This document shows, piece by piece, positions 53,691 to 64,000 of a stretch of DNA of 64,000 nucleotides. Under the pieces are notes generated by a model that worked only from the letters and a program-made list of their open reading frames with translations, made no database searches and was not told the origin of the DNA. The translations under genes were made by a program, and so were the position numbers. Source of the DNA: CAZELM01 sp964512995 (GTDB lineage: Bacteria; CSSED10-310); contig CAZELM010000003.1 in the NCBI GenBank assembly GCA_964512995.1, positions 103,830 to 167,829 on the forward strand. The letters run 5' to 3'. Within the stretch, counting starts at the first letter, position 1; every line of letters begins with the position of its first letter.

Positions 53691-56483
53691 CTATTCTTCC
53701 CATCCAAAGGAAACGTAATCGAAGTCTCCGACCAGTTCGGTAAGCCCTGGATTCAAAATGGCTCCGTAGAATAAGATGCCGCCTGCATTGCCTGCTACAA
53801 CCGGCCATGGGAACCGCAGAAGATCATAATACTGGACACCAACATCGATGGTGATCGGTCTGTAATCGATGGCCTGCTGCCAGGATGGATACCAGAAATA
53901 AAACCCGTATGCATCCAGCAGAACAGCCAATGGATAATCGGTGTAGGTTTCCGGACCGGGATTGGAGATTGTGGCAGCCAAAATGAATTCTTCGCCTGCA
54001 TGAATGATATCTTTCGATAATCCGATATCGATCCCGAGCGGTGGGATGGAAATGTCAGCACCGAGCCATGTCAGTGCCGTGCGCATGAACTCCGTTCGAT
54101 CATAGGGTCCGGGTCCGTTCATCGGTATGCCCTGAACCGGTATGCTCATGAAGAAAATTTTGTAATTCGTTTCAATGGAGATGGCGCAGGCTTCGTTCCG
54201 GAGGATGTTCTCTTCATCGAGTGCATCTTCTCGTGATTCTTCAGAAGCGGCAGATGGGAATTCATGTAATCCGGCGCGGAGCCAGATATGCGGGGTACCA
54301 TCTGTGGTGAATTCGTCGGGCCACCATTGGTATCCACCATCCGTAGCTCCCGTTGGATCCGCTGAAAACACATCTTCAAATCGATAGGTCAGACCTTCCA
54401 GATTCGTGCCGGTTTCTCCGGTTGCAGTGTAAATGTATTCGTCCTGCTCAATCGTGCGGACATGGAGGTAATCATAGGGGAATTCACCCGGCTGAGTGGT
54501 CACATTGTCTTCGCGATTGGGATATTTGTACAGACTGTAAAAGAACTCGTGACTGGACCAGAACATGTTTCCACCCTGATCAAGATATTCCCTGATCAGA
54601 TCCAGTCTGCCGTTCTGGTCGGTGGGTGCGTTGTCCGCGTAGATCCCATCTTCCCAAATCACCAGGTCATACATCCGGAGAATGGAAATCGGAGGATAAC
54701 TCATGGAATGGACATCCCAGGTTTCGTATGACAACGCCAGTTGATCCAAGGGTTCCTGGTAGAAAACTTCGACATTCCCCGGTTCTCCGGTCTCATCGAC
54801 ATCATCGTCAATGATCAATATCGATGAGGGATTGATCGGGAGAGTGAATGTCAGATCAGCGCTGTGGTAATTGGGTCCGGATGCGATGATCGTGAAGAAT
54901 TCCAAAGAACTTGAATCGTTCGTTACATGGAACCGGAATGGCTGTTCTTGATTCGAAGCCGTTCCGCCATTCTTGGGAATCATTTCATATTCACAGCTTG
55001 ATCGGTCAAATACGACATTCTGGGCGTCTGTCGAGATCACTGCTTCGATGGTTTCACCGTCCGCAGAAGACATGTTCTTCAGAACAACGTTGATGTCATA
55101 CGTATTGTTCCCGGCAGGAATCAGTTCATAGGAATCCATGATGATCGTCGGATAAAGATTGACACGAAACGACATCGTTTCTCCCCGGTTGCCGATACTT
55201 GTGATATCGATGTTACTTGGTAACTCATATCCGTCTGTATTGGGATCCGTTGTCCGTGTAAATGATGGTCGATTTTCGTCAGCGGAAAATCCGGCGTCGG
55301 CAAGATCCCCCACTGTACCAGGTGTGGCATCCTCGAGGACTAATCGCCAATGCGGCAGATTACCGGAATTCGGGATTTCATACTCCTCAAAGGCGTGATA
55401 GATGAGCAATCCGCCGGTGAATCGGGAAGGGAGATGATCGAACTGAAGCGAATGAGCGGACCACCGGTTTTCAATGAAAAAATATTCTGCGGGATTATTG
55501 TTTATCGGGAGAATATAGGCACTGTCGTTGTTGTTCTGGATGTACCCGGCCTGATAAATTCCTTCAACTGAATCAATGGTGATTGGATTGACCCATCCGA
55601 GTTTATATTTTGCCCATCCACAAAAATGACTCGGCTTAGAACCATAGGGGCTGCCGATGGATGATCCTTCTGCCATCATGCACCATTTGCCGATGGGCGT
55701 CGGTTTAGTGGTATAGGCGGTATCGTACAGATCCGGGAGACCCATCATATGGCCGAACTCATGGCAGATCGTTCCGATCGTCTCCATGGAATTCCCTCCG
55801 CGGGTTTCAGGCTGGATGGAGTAGCGATTGATGATCACCCCGTCAAACTCCAATGGAGGATTGATAATGCCGACATGGGACCAGATCTGATTGGGTGATC
55901 CACCTTCACCACCTGCTCCCTGATGAATGATGATCAGTCCATCCACAACACCATCTCCGTCATTGTCAAATTGTGACCAATCGAGATCATACATCGCATC
56001 GGCCTTCAAACAGGCTTCCTGCGCCATTTCCGCAGCGCCGCCATTAAATCCATAATTATTTTGATGATAATGTTCGTAGTTGTAGTCGGCTGTTATCCAG
56101 CCCATCGGACCAATCGATCCACCATCCATGTCGAACTGATTATAGGAAACTTCTTTGTAATAATCGCGCATACTGCCAGTGGGATGTGTTCCGATAGTGA
56201 ACAATTGGTCAGCCCATTCCGACACTTCGAATGTAGGTGGTTTATCCGCTGCATGGATGAAGATGACTGGACAGTGCCATAGTGTCCGGTAAGCGCTGGG
56301 TGCTCGCAGAGGAGCTGGATGGCAGGGTTCAACGGGAACCTGTAATCCGGAATCGTAAAAGGTCATGGTCTCCGGATTATAGGTTCCAGGAATGGGAGGC
56401 ACAGCTCCAACAAGACTGGACAAACACAAACTACCGAGGCTGGTCAATGCTAAGATAAGGGCCAGCCGAAATGATTTTGACAT
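53691..56483 (-). CDS. Exported M6-type metalloprotease with shared C-terminal domain
   Basis: The 930-residue protein has a signal peptide (LALILALTSLGSLCLSSLVGA). The M6 (immune inhibitor A-like) catalytic domain carries the zinc motif HEFGHMMGLPDLYD at about residue 241. Middle domains include beta-rich segments and an alpha/beta module starting ILIIDDDVDETGEPG (about 565) of the type seen in other secreted proteases. The last 115 or so residues end in VSFGWEE, matching the beta-helix proteins. ATG at 56483 follows AAAAGGAGA; a longer frame from 56591 is rejected. It is a likely T2SS substrate. Confidence 0.85.
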   Translation of the reverse strand: MSKSFRLALILALTSLGSLCLSSLVGAVPPIPGTYNPETMTFYDSGLQVPVEPCHPAPLRAPSAYRTLWHCPVIFIHAADKPPTFEVSEWADQLFTIGTHPTGSMRDYYKEVSYNQFDMDGGSIGPMGWITADYNYEHYHQNNYGFNGGAAEMAQEACLKADAMYDLDWSQFDNDGDGVVDGLIIIHQGAGGEGGSPNQIWSHVGIINPPLEFDGVIINRYSIQPETRGGNSMETIGTICHEFGHMMGLPDLYDTAYTTKPTPIGKWCMMAEGSSIGSPYGSKPSHFCGWAKYKLGWVNPITIDSVEGIYQAGYIQNNNDSAYILPINNNPAEYFFIENRWSAHSLQFDHLPSRFTGGLLIYHAFEEYEIPNSGNLPHWRLVLEDATPGTVGDLADAGFSADENRPSFTRTTDPNTDGYELPSNIDITSIGNRGETMSFRVNLYPTIIMDSYELIPAGNNTYDINVVLKNMSSADGETIEAVISTDAQNVVFDRSSCEYEMIPKNGGTASNQEQPFRFHVTNDSSSLEFFTIIASGPNYHSADLTFTLPINPSSILIIDDDVDETGEPGNVEVFYQEPLDQLALSYETWDVHSMSYPPISILRMYDLVIWEDGIYADNAPTDQNGRLDLIREYLDQGGNMFWSSHEFFYSLYKYPNREDNVTTQPGEFPYDYLHVRTIEQDEYIYTATGETGTNLEGLTYRFEDVFSADPTGATDGGYQWWPDEFTTDGTPHIWLRAGLHEFPSAASEESREDALDEENILRNEACAISIETNYKIFFMSIPVQGIPMNGPGPYDRTEFMRTALTWLGADISIPPLGIDIGLSKDIIHAGEEFILAATISNPGPETYTDYPLAVLLDAYGFYFWYPSWQQAIDYRPITIDVGVQYYDLLRFPWPVVAGNAGGILFYGAILNPGLTELVGDFDYVSFGWEE

Positions 56484-56625
56484 GATCGTTCTCCTTTTAT
56501 GCATGTGTGTTTCATAGTTTGAATAGAACAGATGTCTATCAGAAACATATAATCCGTCAACTATTCTAACAACGTTGAAGGTGATTCGCAAAATTTACAA
56601 CAGTCCATGGATATTCCCGAGTTGC

Positions 56626-56634
56626 TGATATAAT
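56626..56634 (+). promoter_or_regulatory. Extended -10 promoter of the ROK gene
   Basis: TGATATAAT matches the extended -10 consensus TGnTATAAT exactly. It lies 66 bp before the ROK start codon. No strong -35 is seen, which is expected for an extended -10 promoter. Confidence 0.5.
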
Positions 56635-56699
56635 AGGTTAGAATTATCCATTCTGCCAATTCTGCGGGATGGAATTTCGGTTACTGGTAAGGATTCATA

Positions 56700-57737
56700 A
56701 TGCGCATGGTTTGGAAGCGTATTGAAACTGAGTTTTGCATCAGGAGAAAAAAGCAGGACATGAGCGATTTGAATGAAAATGAATATGCAATTGGAGTTGA
56801 CATGGGAGGGACCAATATCCGGGTTGCTTTAATCGGCGCAAATGGACTGGCAGCTCCTGTACATGGTGTTAAAACACACGCAAAGGAAGGGTCAGCGAAC
56901 ATTTTAATACGATTGCGTGGAACGATTCTTGACGCGTTTTCTGACATGCCATCTCAAGCTGAATTCAAAGGAATTGGATTCGGTGCGCCAGGTCCGCTGA
57001 ATGCCAAGACTGGTGTTATTTTCACCATGCCCAATCTTCCGGGCTGGGAAGACTTCCCGTTGCGCAGTTATCTGGAAACTGAATTTTCCTGTCCGGTGGA
57101 ACTCATGAATGATGCAGACGCGGCCGGGTGGGGAGAATTTTTCTGGGGAGCCGCAGCGGGTTGTCGAACATTTGTTCTGATCACGTTGGGAACTGGAATT
57201 GGATCATCATTGTTTCTCAATGGTGCTCCATGGATCGGCACATCCGGGATTTCCAGCGAATTCGGACATATCCCAATATCAATGACCGGACCGCGATGCA
57301 GTTGTGGATGTTTGGGTCACTTGGAATCATACCTCTCCTCTGAGAAAATGGTTCAGAGGATCATTCAGGCCATTCAAAATGGATCTGAGACATGTGTTCG
57401 CAAAGAATTGCTTCAGCAAGACGGATTCCAGGTGAAAGAAATCATAGAGAGTGCGATGAAAAATGATCCACTGGCTCTTCGCGAAATATGGCGATATGGC
57501 CGATACTTGGGCCGAGGGCTTGCTGTAATGGCAAATTTATTGGGAATCTCACAGGTAGTGCTAAGCGGTGGGTTGTCGAATGCCTGGCCATTAATGGAAC
57601 CGATCGTTCGTTCGGAAGTGAGCCGAAATGCATTCCCCCAACAGGTCAGAGATCTGAATATCCAGTTGTCGATGCTGAATGGTTTCGGAGGGGTCATGGG
57701 GGCTGGTGGATATATGCTCCATCAGACGCGCCATTGA
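56700..57737 (+). CDS. ROK-family sugar kinase (glucokinase-like)
   Basis: The 345-residue product has the phosphate motif VDMGGTNIRVALI, the catalytic Asp in LMNDADAAGWGEFFWG, GTGIGSSLFL, and the ROK zinc motif as CSCGCLGHLES, where the usual fourth Cys is His. It phosphorylates glucose or another sugar with ATP. AAGGA lies 6 nt before the ATG at 56700; an ATG at 56760 would remove a 20-residue leader. It is divergent from the M6 protease. Confidence 0.88.
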   Translation: MRMVWKRIETEFCIRRKKQDMSDLNENEYAIGVDMGGTNIRVALIGANGLAAPVHGVKTHAKEGSANILIRLRGTILDAFSDMPSQAEFKGIGFGAPGPLNAKTGVIFTMPNLPGWEDFPLRSYLETEFSCPVELMNDADAAGWGEFFWGAAAGCRTFVLITLGTGIGSSLFLNGAPWIGTSGISSEFGHIPISMTGPRCSCGCLGHLESYLSSEKMVQRIIQAIQNGSETCVRKELLQQDGFQVKEIIESAMKNDPLALREIWRYGRYLGRGLAVMANLLGISQVVLSGGLSNAWPLMEPIVRSEVSRNAFPQQVRDLNIQLSMLNGFGGVMGAGGYMLHQTRH

Positions 57738-57817
57738 TCGTATCCGTTTGTTGACGTGAAATATGTTTCTGAGGACTGTCTAATACAGGAAATCGATCGA
57801 ATGGAGGAAGGAGGACA

Positions 57818-58234
57818 ATGAACATGAAAATCAAGCAATGCACTATGTGGAATCAGCGGGGAGACAGCCCGGCAATGACCATTCTCATCATCGTCGTTCT
57901 TTTCAGTGTGGCTTTTTTCGGTTGGAAGCTCGGTGTTCCATATTTTAAATATGCTCAGCTTGCCCATTTCATCAAAATTGAAGTGAATTACGATCGGGAA
58001 AATTTCAAGGCGAATCCAACCTTGGTGCAAAGTGTATGGAATAAGGTGCTGCACCGTGCTCAAACACTCAAAATTCCTATCAATGAAAAAGAACTCAAAG
58101 CAGATTATGAAGAAGACAGAATCTGGGTGATTGCCGATTATGAGTATCCTGTCGATTTGATTATCACCAAATTTAATTGGCATTTTCACATTGAAAAAGA
58201 ATCTGAAGGGATTGGATTCGTTAAAGATCTATGA
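57818..58234 (+). CDS. Small membrane-anchored protein, DUF4845-like
   Basis: The 138-residue product has one membrane helix (about 20-40, AMTILIIVVLFSVAFFGWKL) and an outward soluble part of about 95 residues. The layout resembles DUF4845 proteins. GGAGGACA precedes the ATG. It follows the ROK gene by 80 bp. I do not know its function. Confidence 0.55.
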   Translation: MNMKIKQCTMWNQRGDSPAMTILIIVVLFSVAFFGWKLGVPYFKYAQLAHFIKIEVNYDRENFKANPTLVQSVWNKVLHRAQTLKIPINEKELKADYEEDRIWVIADYEYPVDLIITKFNWHFHIEKESEGIGFVKDL

Positions 58235-58246
58235 CGCCAATCGCTC

Positions 58247-59176
58247 CTAAGAAACGCCGGATTCCAGTTGGGTAATCGCAGTTCCTTCGATCACGAAAGC
58301 GCATCCGATGGGGAGGGTCAGATTATGAGGACCATGTCCAATCGGCAGATTCGTCACAATCGGAAAGTCGTAGTCACTCAGAATTTCTGAAATGATCTCG
58401 GGAATGGTAAATGATGGTTCCGAATCCTCAGGCCGCTGAAAGCATCGTGTGAAGTGGCCGATCATTACTCCGGAAACACCATCAAATGCGCCGGAATTCT
58501 TCAAATGGGAGAGGCACCGGTCAATTCGGTAAGGTGCCTCACCGATTTCTTCAATCAGAAGCAATGAATTCGTGAAATTTGGTGAGTCGGGTGTTCCGAG
58601 AAGGGTTGAGAGAATCGTGAGGCATCCTCCGAGAAAGATGCCATGGGCATTGCCGGGACGAAGAGTGTTTAAATGCGGGATGTCATCCGGGAGAGGCAAG
58701 GGTCGGGGAATATCAGTTTGCGTAATCTGACGAAACATCTGCTGATAGCTCCAGTGCGATACATTGCCACTCCCGATGAGCGGTCCATGAAAGGTAACAA
58801 GTCCGATACGATTCCAGAAACTCAGCAACAACGTTGTAACATCACTATAACCGATAATGATTTTGGGATCCTGTCGTGCGGCATCGTAATCCAGGTCGTT
58901 TACAATTCGCGAACACCCATATCCCCCTCGAGCGCAAAATATTGCGCGGATGGATGGATCCCGTAGTGCTTCATTGAAATCTTCCGCTCGCTGCTGATCC
59001 GTTCCTGCCAGATACGCAGTGCGTTCCCTGACATATTTGCCAATTTTGACATTGAAACCGAGGTCGCGAAGAAGGCGGTCCCCCATGATCAGAGCTTGCA
59101 GATCCGGGGGACTCGCCGGTGCGAGTATGGCCACTGTTTGACCGGGTTCGAGCTTGGGTGGGTGAAACTGGCTCAC
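58247..59176 (-). CDS. LD-carboxypeptidase (S66 peptidase) family
   Basis: The 309-residue protein is of the LdcA/S66 type. It has VAILAPASP, the nucleophile-bearing CARGGYGCSRIVNDLDY-like turn, the IIGYSDVTTLL segment, a catalytic Glu in LLLIEEIGEAPYRIDR and the final His in PIGHGP. The family trims the L,D-bond of recycled peptidoglycan tetrapeptides or processes microcin C. It runs convergent with the small membrane protein. The start is GTG; no ribosome-binding site is evident. Confidence 0.85.
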   Translation of the reverse strand: MSQFHPPKLEPGQTVAILAPASPPDLQALIMGDRLLRDLGFNVKIGKYVRERTAYLAGTDQQRAEDFNEALRDPSIRAIFCARGGYGCSRIVNDLDYDAARQDPKIIIGYSDVTTLLLSFWNRIGLVTFHGPLIGSGNVSHWSYQQMFRQITQTDIPRPLPLPDDIPHLNTLRPGNAHGIFLGGCLTILSTLLGTPDSPNFTNSLLLIEEIGEAPYRIDRCLSHLKNSGAFDGVSGVMIGHFTRCFQRPEDSEPSFTIPEIISEILSDYDFPIVTNLPIGHGPHNLTLPIGCAFVIEGTAITQLESGVS

Positions 59177-59203
59177 AATTTGGAGATGAGTGGTGATAAG
59201 TCG

Positions 59204-60646
59204 TTAATGAATGGCGGAATGATTCCGGACAAAATCACGGCCAGCCATGACTGCTTTTTCGTTTAATTCGAGCAGAGATGCCTTTTTGAGCATACCCTTG
59301 AGTGCCATCGTCAAAGTTTGCGGATCGACCAGCCCAGTCTTCTCCAGATACGCACCTAAAATGACCATGTTCTGAATCTGAAGGGATCCGAGTTGGGTGG
59401 CAATTTCTGTTGCCGGGATGGACAGAACTTCAATATCGGTTCGTTCGGGTTGAATATCAATCAGTGAAGTATTTCGGATGAGCAGACCGCCGGGGACAAG
59501 TTCCTTTTCGAATTTGACCTGGGATGGTTTGTTCATGGCAATACAGACCGTTGACTGACTGACGAGTGGGGAACCAATCGGATTTTCACTGATCGTAACG
59601 TGGCAATGAGCGGTTCCTCCACGCATTTCCGGGCCATACGATGGCAGCCATGCAACATTGTAATCTTCCAACATACCGCAACCAGCAAGCAGTATTCCCA
59701 GTGTCAGAACACCCTGTCCGCCAAAACCTGCGATTTTGAATCGGGGATTTCGATAGTTGGGTTTCATGGCATTCCGGTCAGCGCGAGCCCGGATGTCCAA
59801 TTCGACCAATCCCAACTGTTTGATGATTGTTTCCGAGTCCCAGATTCGTTCCGGGGGAGTCCATTGGGGGGATTCACTTACGATGTCGCGTTTAACTCCC
59901 AATTCAAAATAGGGGATCATATTTTCTTCAATCCATTTCAGGGATGTGGGAGCGTCCAATTTCCATCCCGTGGGGCATTGAGCCAGAATTTCAACAAATG
60001 AAAAACCTTTTTTTTGAACTTGGGCTTCGAGTGCTTTGTAGATCGCTTTCCTGGCTTTGATTCGATTTTTGGCGTCATGCAATGACACCCGTTCGATATA
60101 GACTGGAGCTTTGAGTGTGGCGAGAAGTTCCGAAACTCGAATTGGGTGACCTTCATTGGCGATGCTTCGGCCTGTGGGGCAGGTTGTCGTTTTTTGGCCT
60201 TCAAGGGTTGTGGGAGCCATTTGCCCGCCGGTCATGCCATAAATCGCATTATTGATGAAGATCACCGTAATATTCTCGCCGCGATTGGCAGCATGAATGA
60301 TTTCGGCCGTTCCGATGGCTGCCAGATCACCGTCGCCTTGATAGGAGATCACGATCGATTCCGGATGCGCTCGTTTCACGCCTGTCGCTAATGCCGGTGC
60401 TCTTCCGTGTGCAGCCTGTTCATTACCGACATCAAAATAGTAATAAGCAAAAACCGAGCATCCCACAGGACTGATAATGACCGTCTGGTCCTGTACGCCG
60501 AGTTTATCAAGTGCTTCAGCAATATATTTATGGACGATGCCATGTCCACATCCCGGGCAATAGTGTGTGACTTCCTTGTTCCCGTCTTTGCGATCATATC
60601 GTTCATAAAACGATCTTGGTTTTTCCAAATGTGTTGTGTATTCCAT
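59204..60646 (-). CDS. 2-oxoacid:ferredoxin oxidoreductase, fused beta-gamma subunit
   Basis: The 480-residue protein joins a thiamine-diphosphate beta subunit (HYCPGCGHGIVHKYI; SYQGDGDLAAIGTAEIIHAANRG with the Mg-TPP GDG motif) to a gamma subunit (KIAGFGGQGVLTLGILLAGCG onward) around residue 300. It works with the alpha subunit and ferredoxin to oxidise 2-ketoglutarate, pyruvate or branched-chain 2-oxoacids to acyl-CoA. Substrate is not decided. AGGAGG precedes the ATG. In most relatives these subunits are separate genes. Confidence 0.88.
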   Translation of the reverse strand: MEYTTHLEKPRSFYERYDRKDGNKEVTHYCPGCGHGIVHKYIAEALDKLGVQDQTVIISPVGCSVFAYYYFDVGNEQAAHGRAPALATGVKRAHPESIVISYQGDGDLAAIGTAEIIHAANRGENITVIFINNAIYGMTGGQMAPTTLEGQKTTTCPTGRSIANEGHPIRVSELLATLKAPVYIERVSLHDAKNRIKARKAIYKALEAQVQKKGFSFVEILAQCPTGWKLDAPTSLKWIEENMIPYFELGVKRDIVSESPQWTPPERIWDSETIIKQLGLVELDIRARADRNAMKPNYRNPRFKIAGFGGQGVLTLGILLAGCGMLEDYNVAWLPSYGPEMRGGTAHCHVTISENPIGSPLVSQSTVCIAMNKPSQVKFEKELVPGGLLIRNTSLIDIQPERTDIEVLSIPATEIATQLGSLQIQNMVILGAYLEKTGLVDPQTLTMALKGMLKKASLLELNEKAVMAGRDFVRNHSAIH

Positions 60647-60655
60647 GACGTCCTC

Positions 60656-61702
60656 CTAATTCACTAACCGAGTCAGAACGTGAAAAATTTCTTCTGATGA
60701 CGGGACTTCGCCACCCATTCTTCCATAAAACTCAACCGGTCGTTTTCCGTTCAAAGCCAATCGAACATCCTGAACCATCTGACCATTGGAGCATTCAACG
60801 GCCAGGAATCGTTTTGTTTCGTTTGCCAGATCCACAATTTTCTGCGAAGGAAAGGGGAAAAGAGTAATGGGCCGGAGTAATCCGACGTTCAATCCCTTAT
60901 CGCGAGCCATTTCCACTGCGCTTCGGCAGACCCGGGAGGAGATTCCGTAAGAAATGACGACTAAGTCAGCTCCTTCACAATGAAGCGTTTCAAAAATGGT
61001 CTCTTCTTTTTCGATAGCGGCGTATTTCTGCTGTAATTTTTGATTGTGTTTTTCGAGATCGGAATGGGAGAGATAGATGGATGTAATGAGGTTTTTCCTG
61101 GACTCTTTATCCGCATACACCGCCCATGGTTTCCGGCTTGGTTTCTGAGGAGTCATTGGGAAATCGACTTGTTCCATCATCTGACCGGTGTAACCATCGG
61201 CGAGTAGAATCACGGGGGTTCGCCATTTATCAGCGAGAGCGAAGCCTTTAATTGTCAGATCGCACATTTCCTGACCACTATTGGGTGCGAGGACAATAAC
61301 CCTGTAGTTTCCATGTCCGCCACCTTTTACGATTTGATTGTAATCGCTTTGTTCTGGTCCGATATTTCCCAATCCTGGACCACCCCGCATGATATCCGCG
61401 ATGAGGCAGGGCAACTCAGCTCCCGCACAATATGAAATCCCTTCCTGCTTGAGGCTCAATCCGGGTCCCGAAGAAGCTGTCATACAACGAACTCCAGCGC
61501 CCGCAGCACCATAGACCATATTGATCGCCGCTACTTCACTCTCTGCTTGGATGAATGTTCTTCCAAGTTTTGGGAATAAAAGGCTGGCATATTCTGCAAT
61601 TTCGCTCGCAGGTGTAATGGGATACCCAAAGTAGAGTTCACAACCCGCTAATAATGCGCCTTTTACAATAGCAACATTCCCTTTTACGAGTTCTTTTGCC
61701 AT
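60656..61702 (-). CDS. 2-oxoacid:ferredoxin oxidoreductase alpha subunit
   Basis: The 348-residue product has the pyrimidine-binding-domain segment CELYFGYPITPASEIAEYAS, AESEVAAINMVYGAAGAGVRCMTASSGPGLSLKQEG and the transketolase-C-like end. The order is that of KorA/VorB-type alpha subunits. It lies between the ferredoxin and the fused beta-gamma gene with gaps of 18 and 9 bp. AAGGAG precedes the ATG. With no ligand data the substrate (2-oxoglutarate or branched-chain acids) is open. Confidence 0.9.
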   Translation of the reverse strand: MAKELVKGNVAIVKGALLAGCELYFGYPITPASEIAEYASLLFPKLGRTFIQAESEVAAINMVYGAAGAGVRCMTASSGPGLSLKQEGISYCAGAELPCLIADIMRGGPGLGNIGPEQSDYNQIVKGGGHGNYRVIVLAPNSGQEMCDLTIKGFALADKWRTPVILLADGYTGQMMEQVDFPMTPQKPSRKPWAVYADKESRKNLITSIYLSHSDLEKHNQKLQQKYAAIEKEETIFETLHCEGADLVVISYGISSRVCRSAVEMARDKGLNVGLLRPITLFPFPSQKIVDLANETKRFLAVECSNGQMVQDVRLALNGKRPVEFYGRMGGEVPSSEEIFHVLTRLVN

Positions 61703-61720
61703 ATATGACTCCTTCCTTCC

Positions 61721-61954
61721 TTACGAATTGACAAGACGTAAAATTTTGATCGCTCCAGGCTCTGGACACGAATAAAAACAAATGCCACATGCTGTGCATC
61801 CGGAACCACTGTATGAGGCGGGATGGTATCCTTGTTTATTGATTAGATCGAGACGGATCTGAATGACGTGACTCGGGCATGCTTCGATACATAACCCGCA
61901 TCCCTTGCATTCGTCATGGTTAATTTCGAGTTTCCCTTTGTCTGGTTTATTCAT
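61721..61954 (-). CDS. Ferredoxin-type (delta) subunit, two 4Fe-4S clusters
   Basis: The 77-residue product has two CxxCxxCxxxCP-type sites: CKGCGLCIEACP (about 16-27) and CTACGICFYSCP (about 52-63). It passes electrons for the 2-oxoacid oxidoreductase encoded next. It is the first gene of that operon. ATG at 61954 follows AAAGGGGA by 8 nt; an upstream ATG (61996) is rejected. Confidence 0.92.
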   Translation of the reverse strand: MNKPDKGKLEINHDECKGCGLCIEACPSHVIQIRLDLINKQGYHPASYSGSGCTACGICFYSCPEPGAIKILRLVNS

Positions 61955-62695
61955 TCGCTGGGTCCCCTTTCGCAAAAATTTTCGATGTCCGGACACTATT
62001 GCCGGATTTCGATCAAATCGCTGTATTTGTTGAGCCTTTGCATATTATTTGCAAAGGTTACCACTGTAACTGAAAGATAATAGCGAGTCAACTCGGGGGA
62101 TGAACGGTAATAACTTAGTATGAATAAAATATTCTTTAATTATATTAAATTATCAGAAAAATTCTATGTAACTATGCGTATGAAAATGGAAAACGGGTAA
62201 TCGCGCCGAGGGACTCAAAATTCTTTCCGTGCGGATGAATGCCATGGTATTGGTCCTTTTTTTGCGTGTCGGATTGATTGGGAGTGTCGCATCGGAGGCC
62301 GAAATTGCATGTATAAAATATAAGAACTCGCAATGATCTCCGGAAGGATCGGCCTGCCGGGGATTCCGGGTGAATGATTGGATGAACGAGGTTCTGAATG
62401 GAAAGATAAATAACCTTGACTCGAGAAAACATTAGGTTATTGGAGCGAAATGACTGCGAATATGCAGTAGACAAGAAAAAAAATCGTAATTTTTCTCATC
62501 TGAGGGGTTTGATACCGGACTGGAAAAAATAAAGACATGACCGGGGCGCAAGCGTGAAAGACACAGAAAAAATGAATGGGGAACTAGAATGACCGAAGTA
62601 AATGGATTGTGGATTTGACGCATATAAAATATAGATATATATTATATATATAGGCCAATGCAAACTGAGGAAGCGAGGCAGCCTAAAAAAAAATG
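61955..62695. other. Intergenic upstream of the rRNA operon
   Basis: No gene is supported in this 741-bp stretch between the divergent oxidoreductase and rRNA operons. An AT-rich block (about 62620-62655) and a run of nine A residues (62685-62693) lie upstream of the rRNA promoter, and the A-run could act as an UP element. Short minus-strand frames have no ribosome-binding site and an odd composition. Confidence 0.5.
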
Positions 62696-62724
62696 TTGAC
62701 ACGGTGGGGGTAACGCCCTATAGT
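62696..62724 (+). promoter_or_regulatory. Sigma-70-type promoter of the rRNA operon
   Basis: TTGACA (62696-62701) and TATAGT (62719-62724) are separated by 17 bp, a near-perfect housekeeping promoter. A run of nine A residues directly upstream may serve as an UP element. It lies about 180 bp before 16S. Confidence 0.85.
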
Positions 62725-62781
62725 CCACCGAGTCGATGCGGGAAACGGATCGACACGAGAAACTCGGATGAGAATCTCAAA

Positions 62782-62796
62782 CTCTTTGAAAGATTA
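62782..62796 (+). promoter_or_regulatory. boxA-like antitermination site in the rRNA leader
   Basis: CTCTTTGAAAGATTA resembles the boxA-type leader sequence that binds Nus factors and allows rRNA transcription to resist Rho. It lies in the leader between the promoter and 16S. The assignment is by similarity only. Confidence 0.4.
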
Positions 62797-62904
62797 ATAG
62801 CGCGCTCATGTTCAAAGCGAATGCAATGAATATCAGCCTTGTGAGATCGCGAAAAGATTAAACTAAAGTCAATTTCGATAATACAAGGATCAACTTTACA
62901 TTTT

Positions 62905-64000
<1,096 letters not shown>

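Noticed and set aside
62172..62702. Short minus-strand frames before the rRNA operon
   Set aside because: They have no ribosome-binding site, low-complexity content and overlap each other.

Overview
The window comes from a Gram-negative-type bacterium that I cannot place in a phylum. It carries an LptF/LptG-type permease, a near-complete type II secretion (T2SS) operon with a secretin, lipoproteins, and a LapA-like protein, so an outer membrane is expected. Base composition is moderate. Several features are common in uncultured lineages around Planctomycetota/Verrucomicrobiota, Sumerlaeota or Hydrogenedentota: Pro/Thr-rich linkers in exported proteins, beta-helix proteins, DUF4388-TPR proteins, DapL-type lysine synthesis and EutN-type microcompartment proteins. 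That placement is a weak inference. The partial 16S rRNA at the right edge (about 1.1 kb) would settle it.

Layout. 1-28.4 kb is almost entirely minus strand and mostly housekeeping: lptF/G, LapA-like, a DnaC-like ATPase, coaX-birA-nadC-valS, a degenerate response regulator, a TPR membrane protein, a beta-helix exported protein, tRNA-Arg, apt, acyP, a DUF4388/J-like/TPR protein, two tRNA-Pro genes flanking pcm, a MerR regulator, an rluB-scpB-scpA-site-2 protease cluster, xer, a lipoprotein, rpsT, an rRNA methylase, an aminotransferase, a 60-aa Cys-containing protein, a guanine-type deaminase, RNase Z-like, and a second DUF4388/TPR protein. 27.3-35 kb is an accessory block. It has three tandem EutN/CcmL microcompartment vertex genes with an MDR dehydrogenase, a 21-bp minisatellite, tsaB-tsaC, then rseP, a CDP-paratose-2-epimerase-like gene and pduL on the minus strand. 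A 1-kb repeat-rich spacer follows.

36-53.4 kb is largely plus strand: miaB, an HU-like gene, a CPBP protease (minus strand), a bifunctional-nuclease-family gene, then the T2SS operon gspE-F-G-H-I-J-K-L-M-D. The operon ends with an Ig-like lipoprotein and a beta-helix exported protein. A convergent M6-type metalloprotease follows across a bidirectional terminator. 56.7-62 kb holds a ROK kinase, a small membrane protein, an LD-carboxypeptidase-like gene and a 2-oxoacid:ferredoxin oxidoreductase operon with a fused beta-gamma subunit. The window ends with an rRNA promoter, its leader and the first two thirds of 16S rRNA.

How it fits together. The T2SS is the likely exporter of the three large proteins that share one C-terminal domain of about 115 residues (two beta-helix proteins and the M6 protease). 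This shared terminal domain is the most interesting undescribed element I see. The vertex proteins, dehydrogenase and PduL point to a bacterial microcompartment, but no hexameric shell protein and no aldehyde dehydrogenase lie in the window. Either the rest is encoded elsewhere or the system is unusual.
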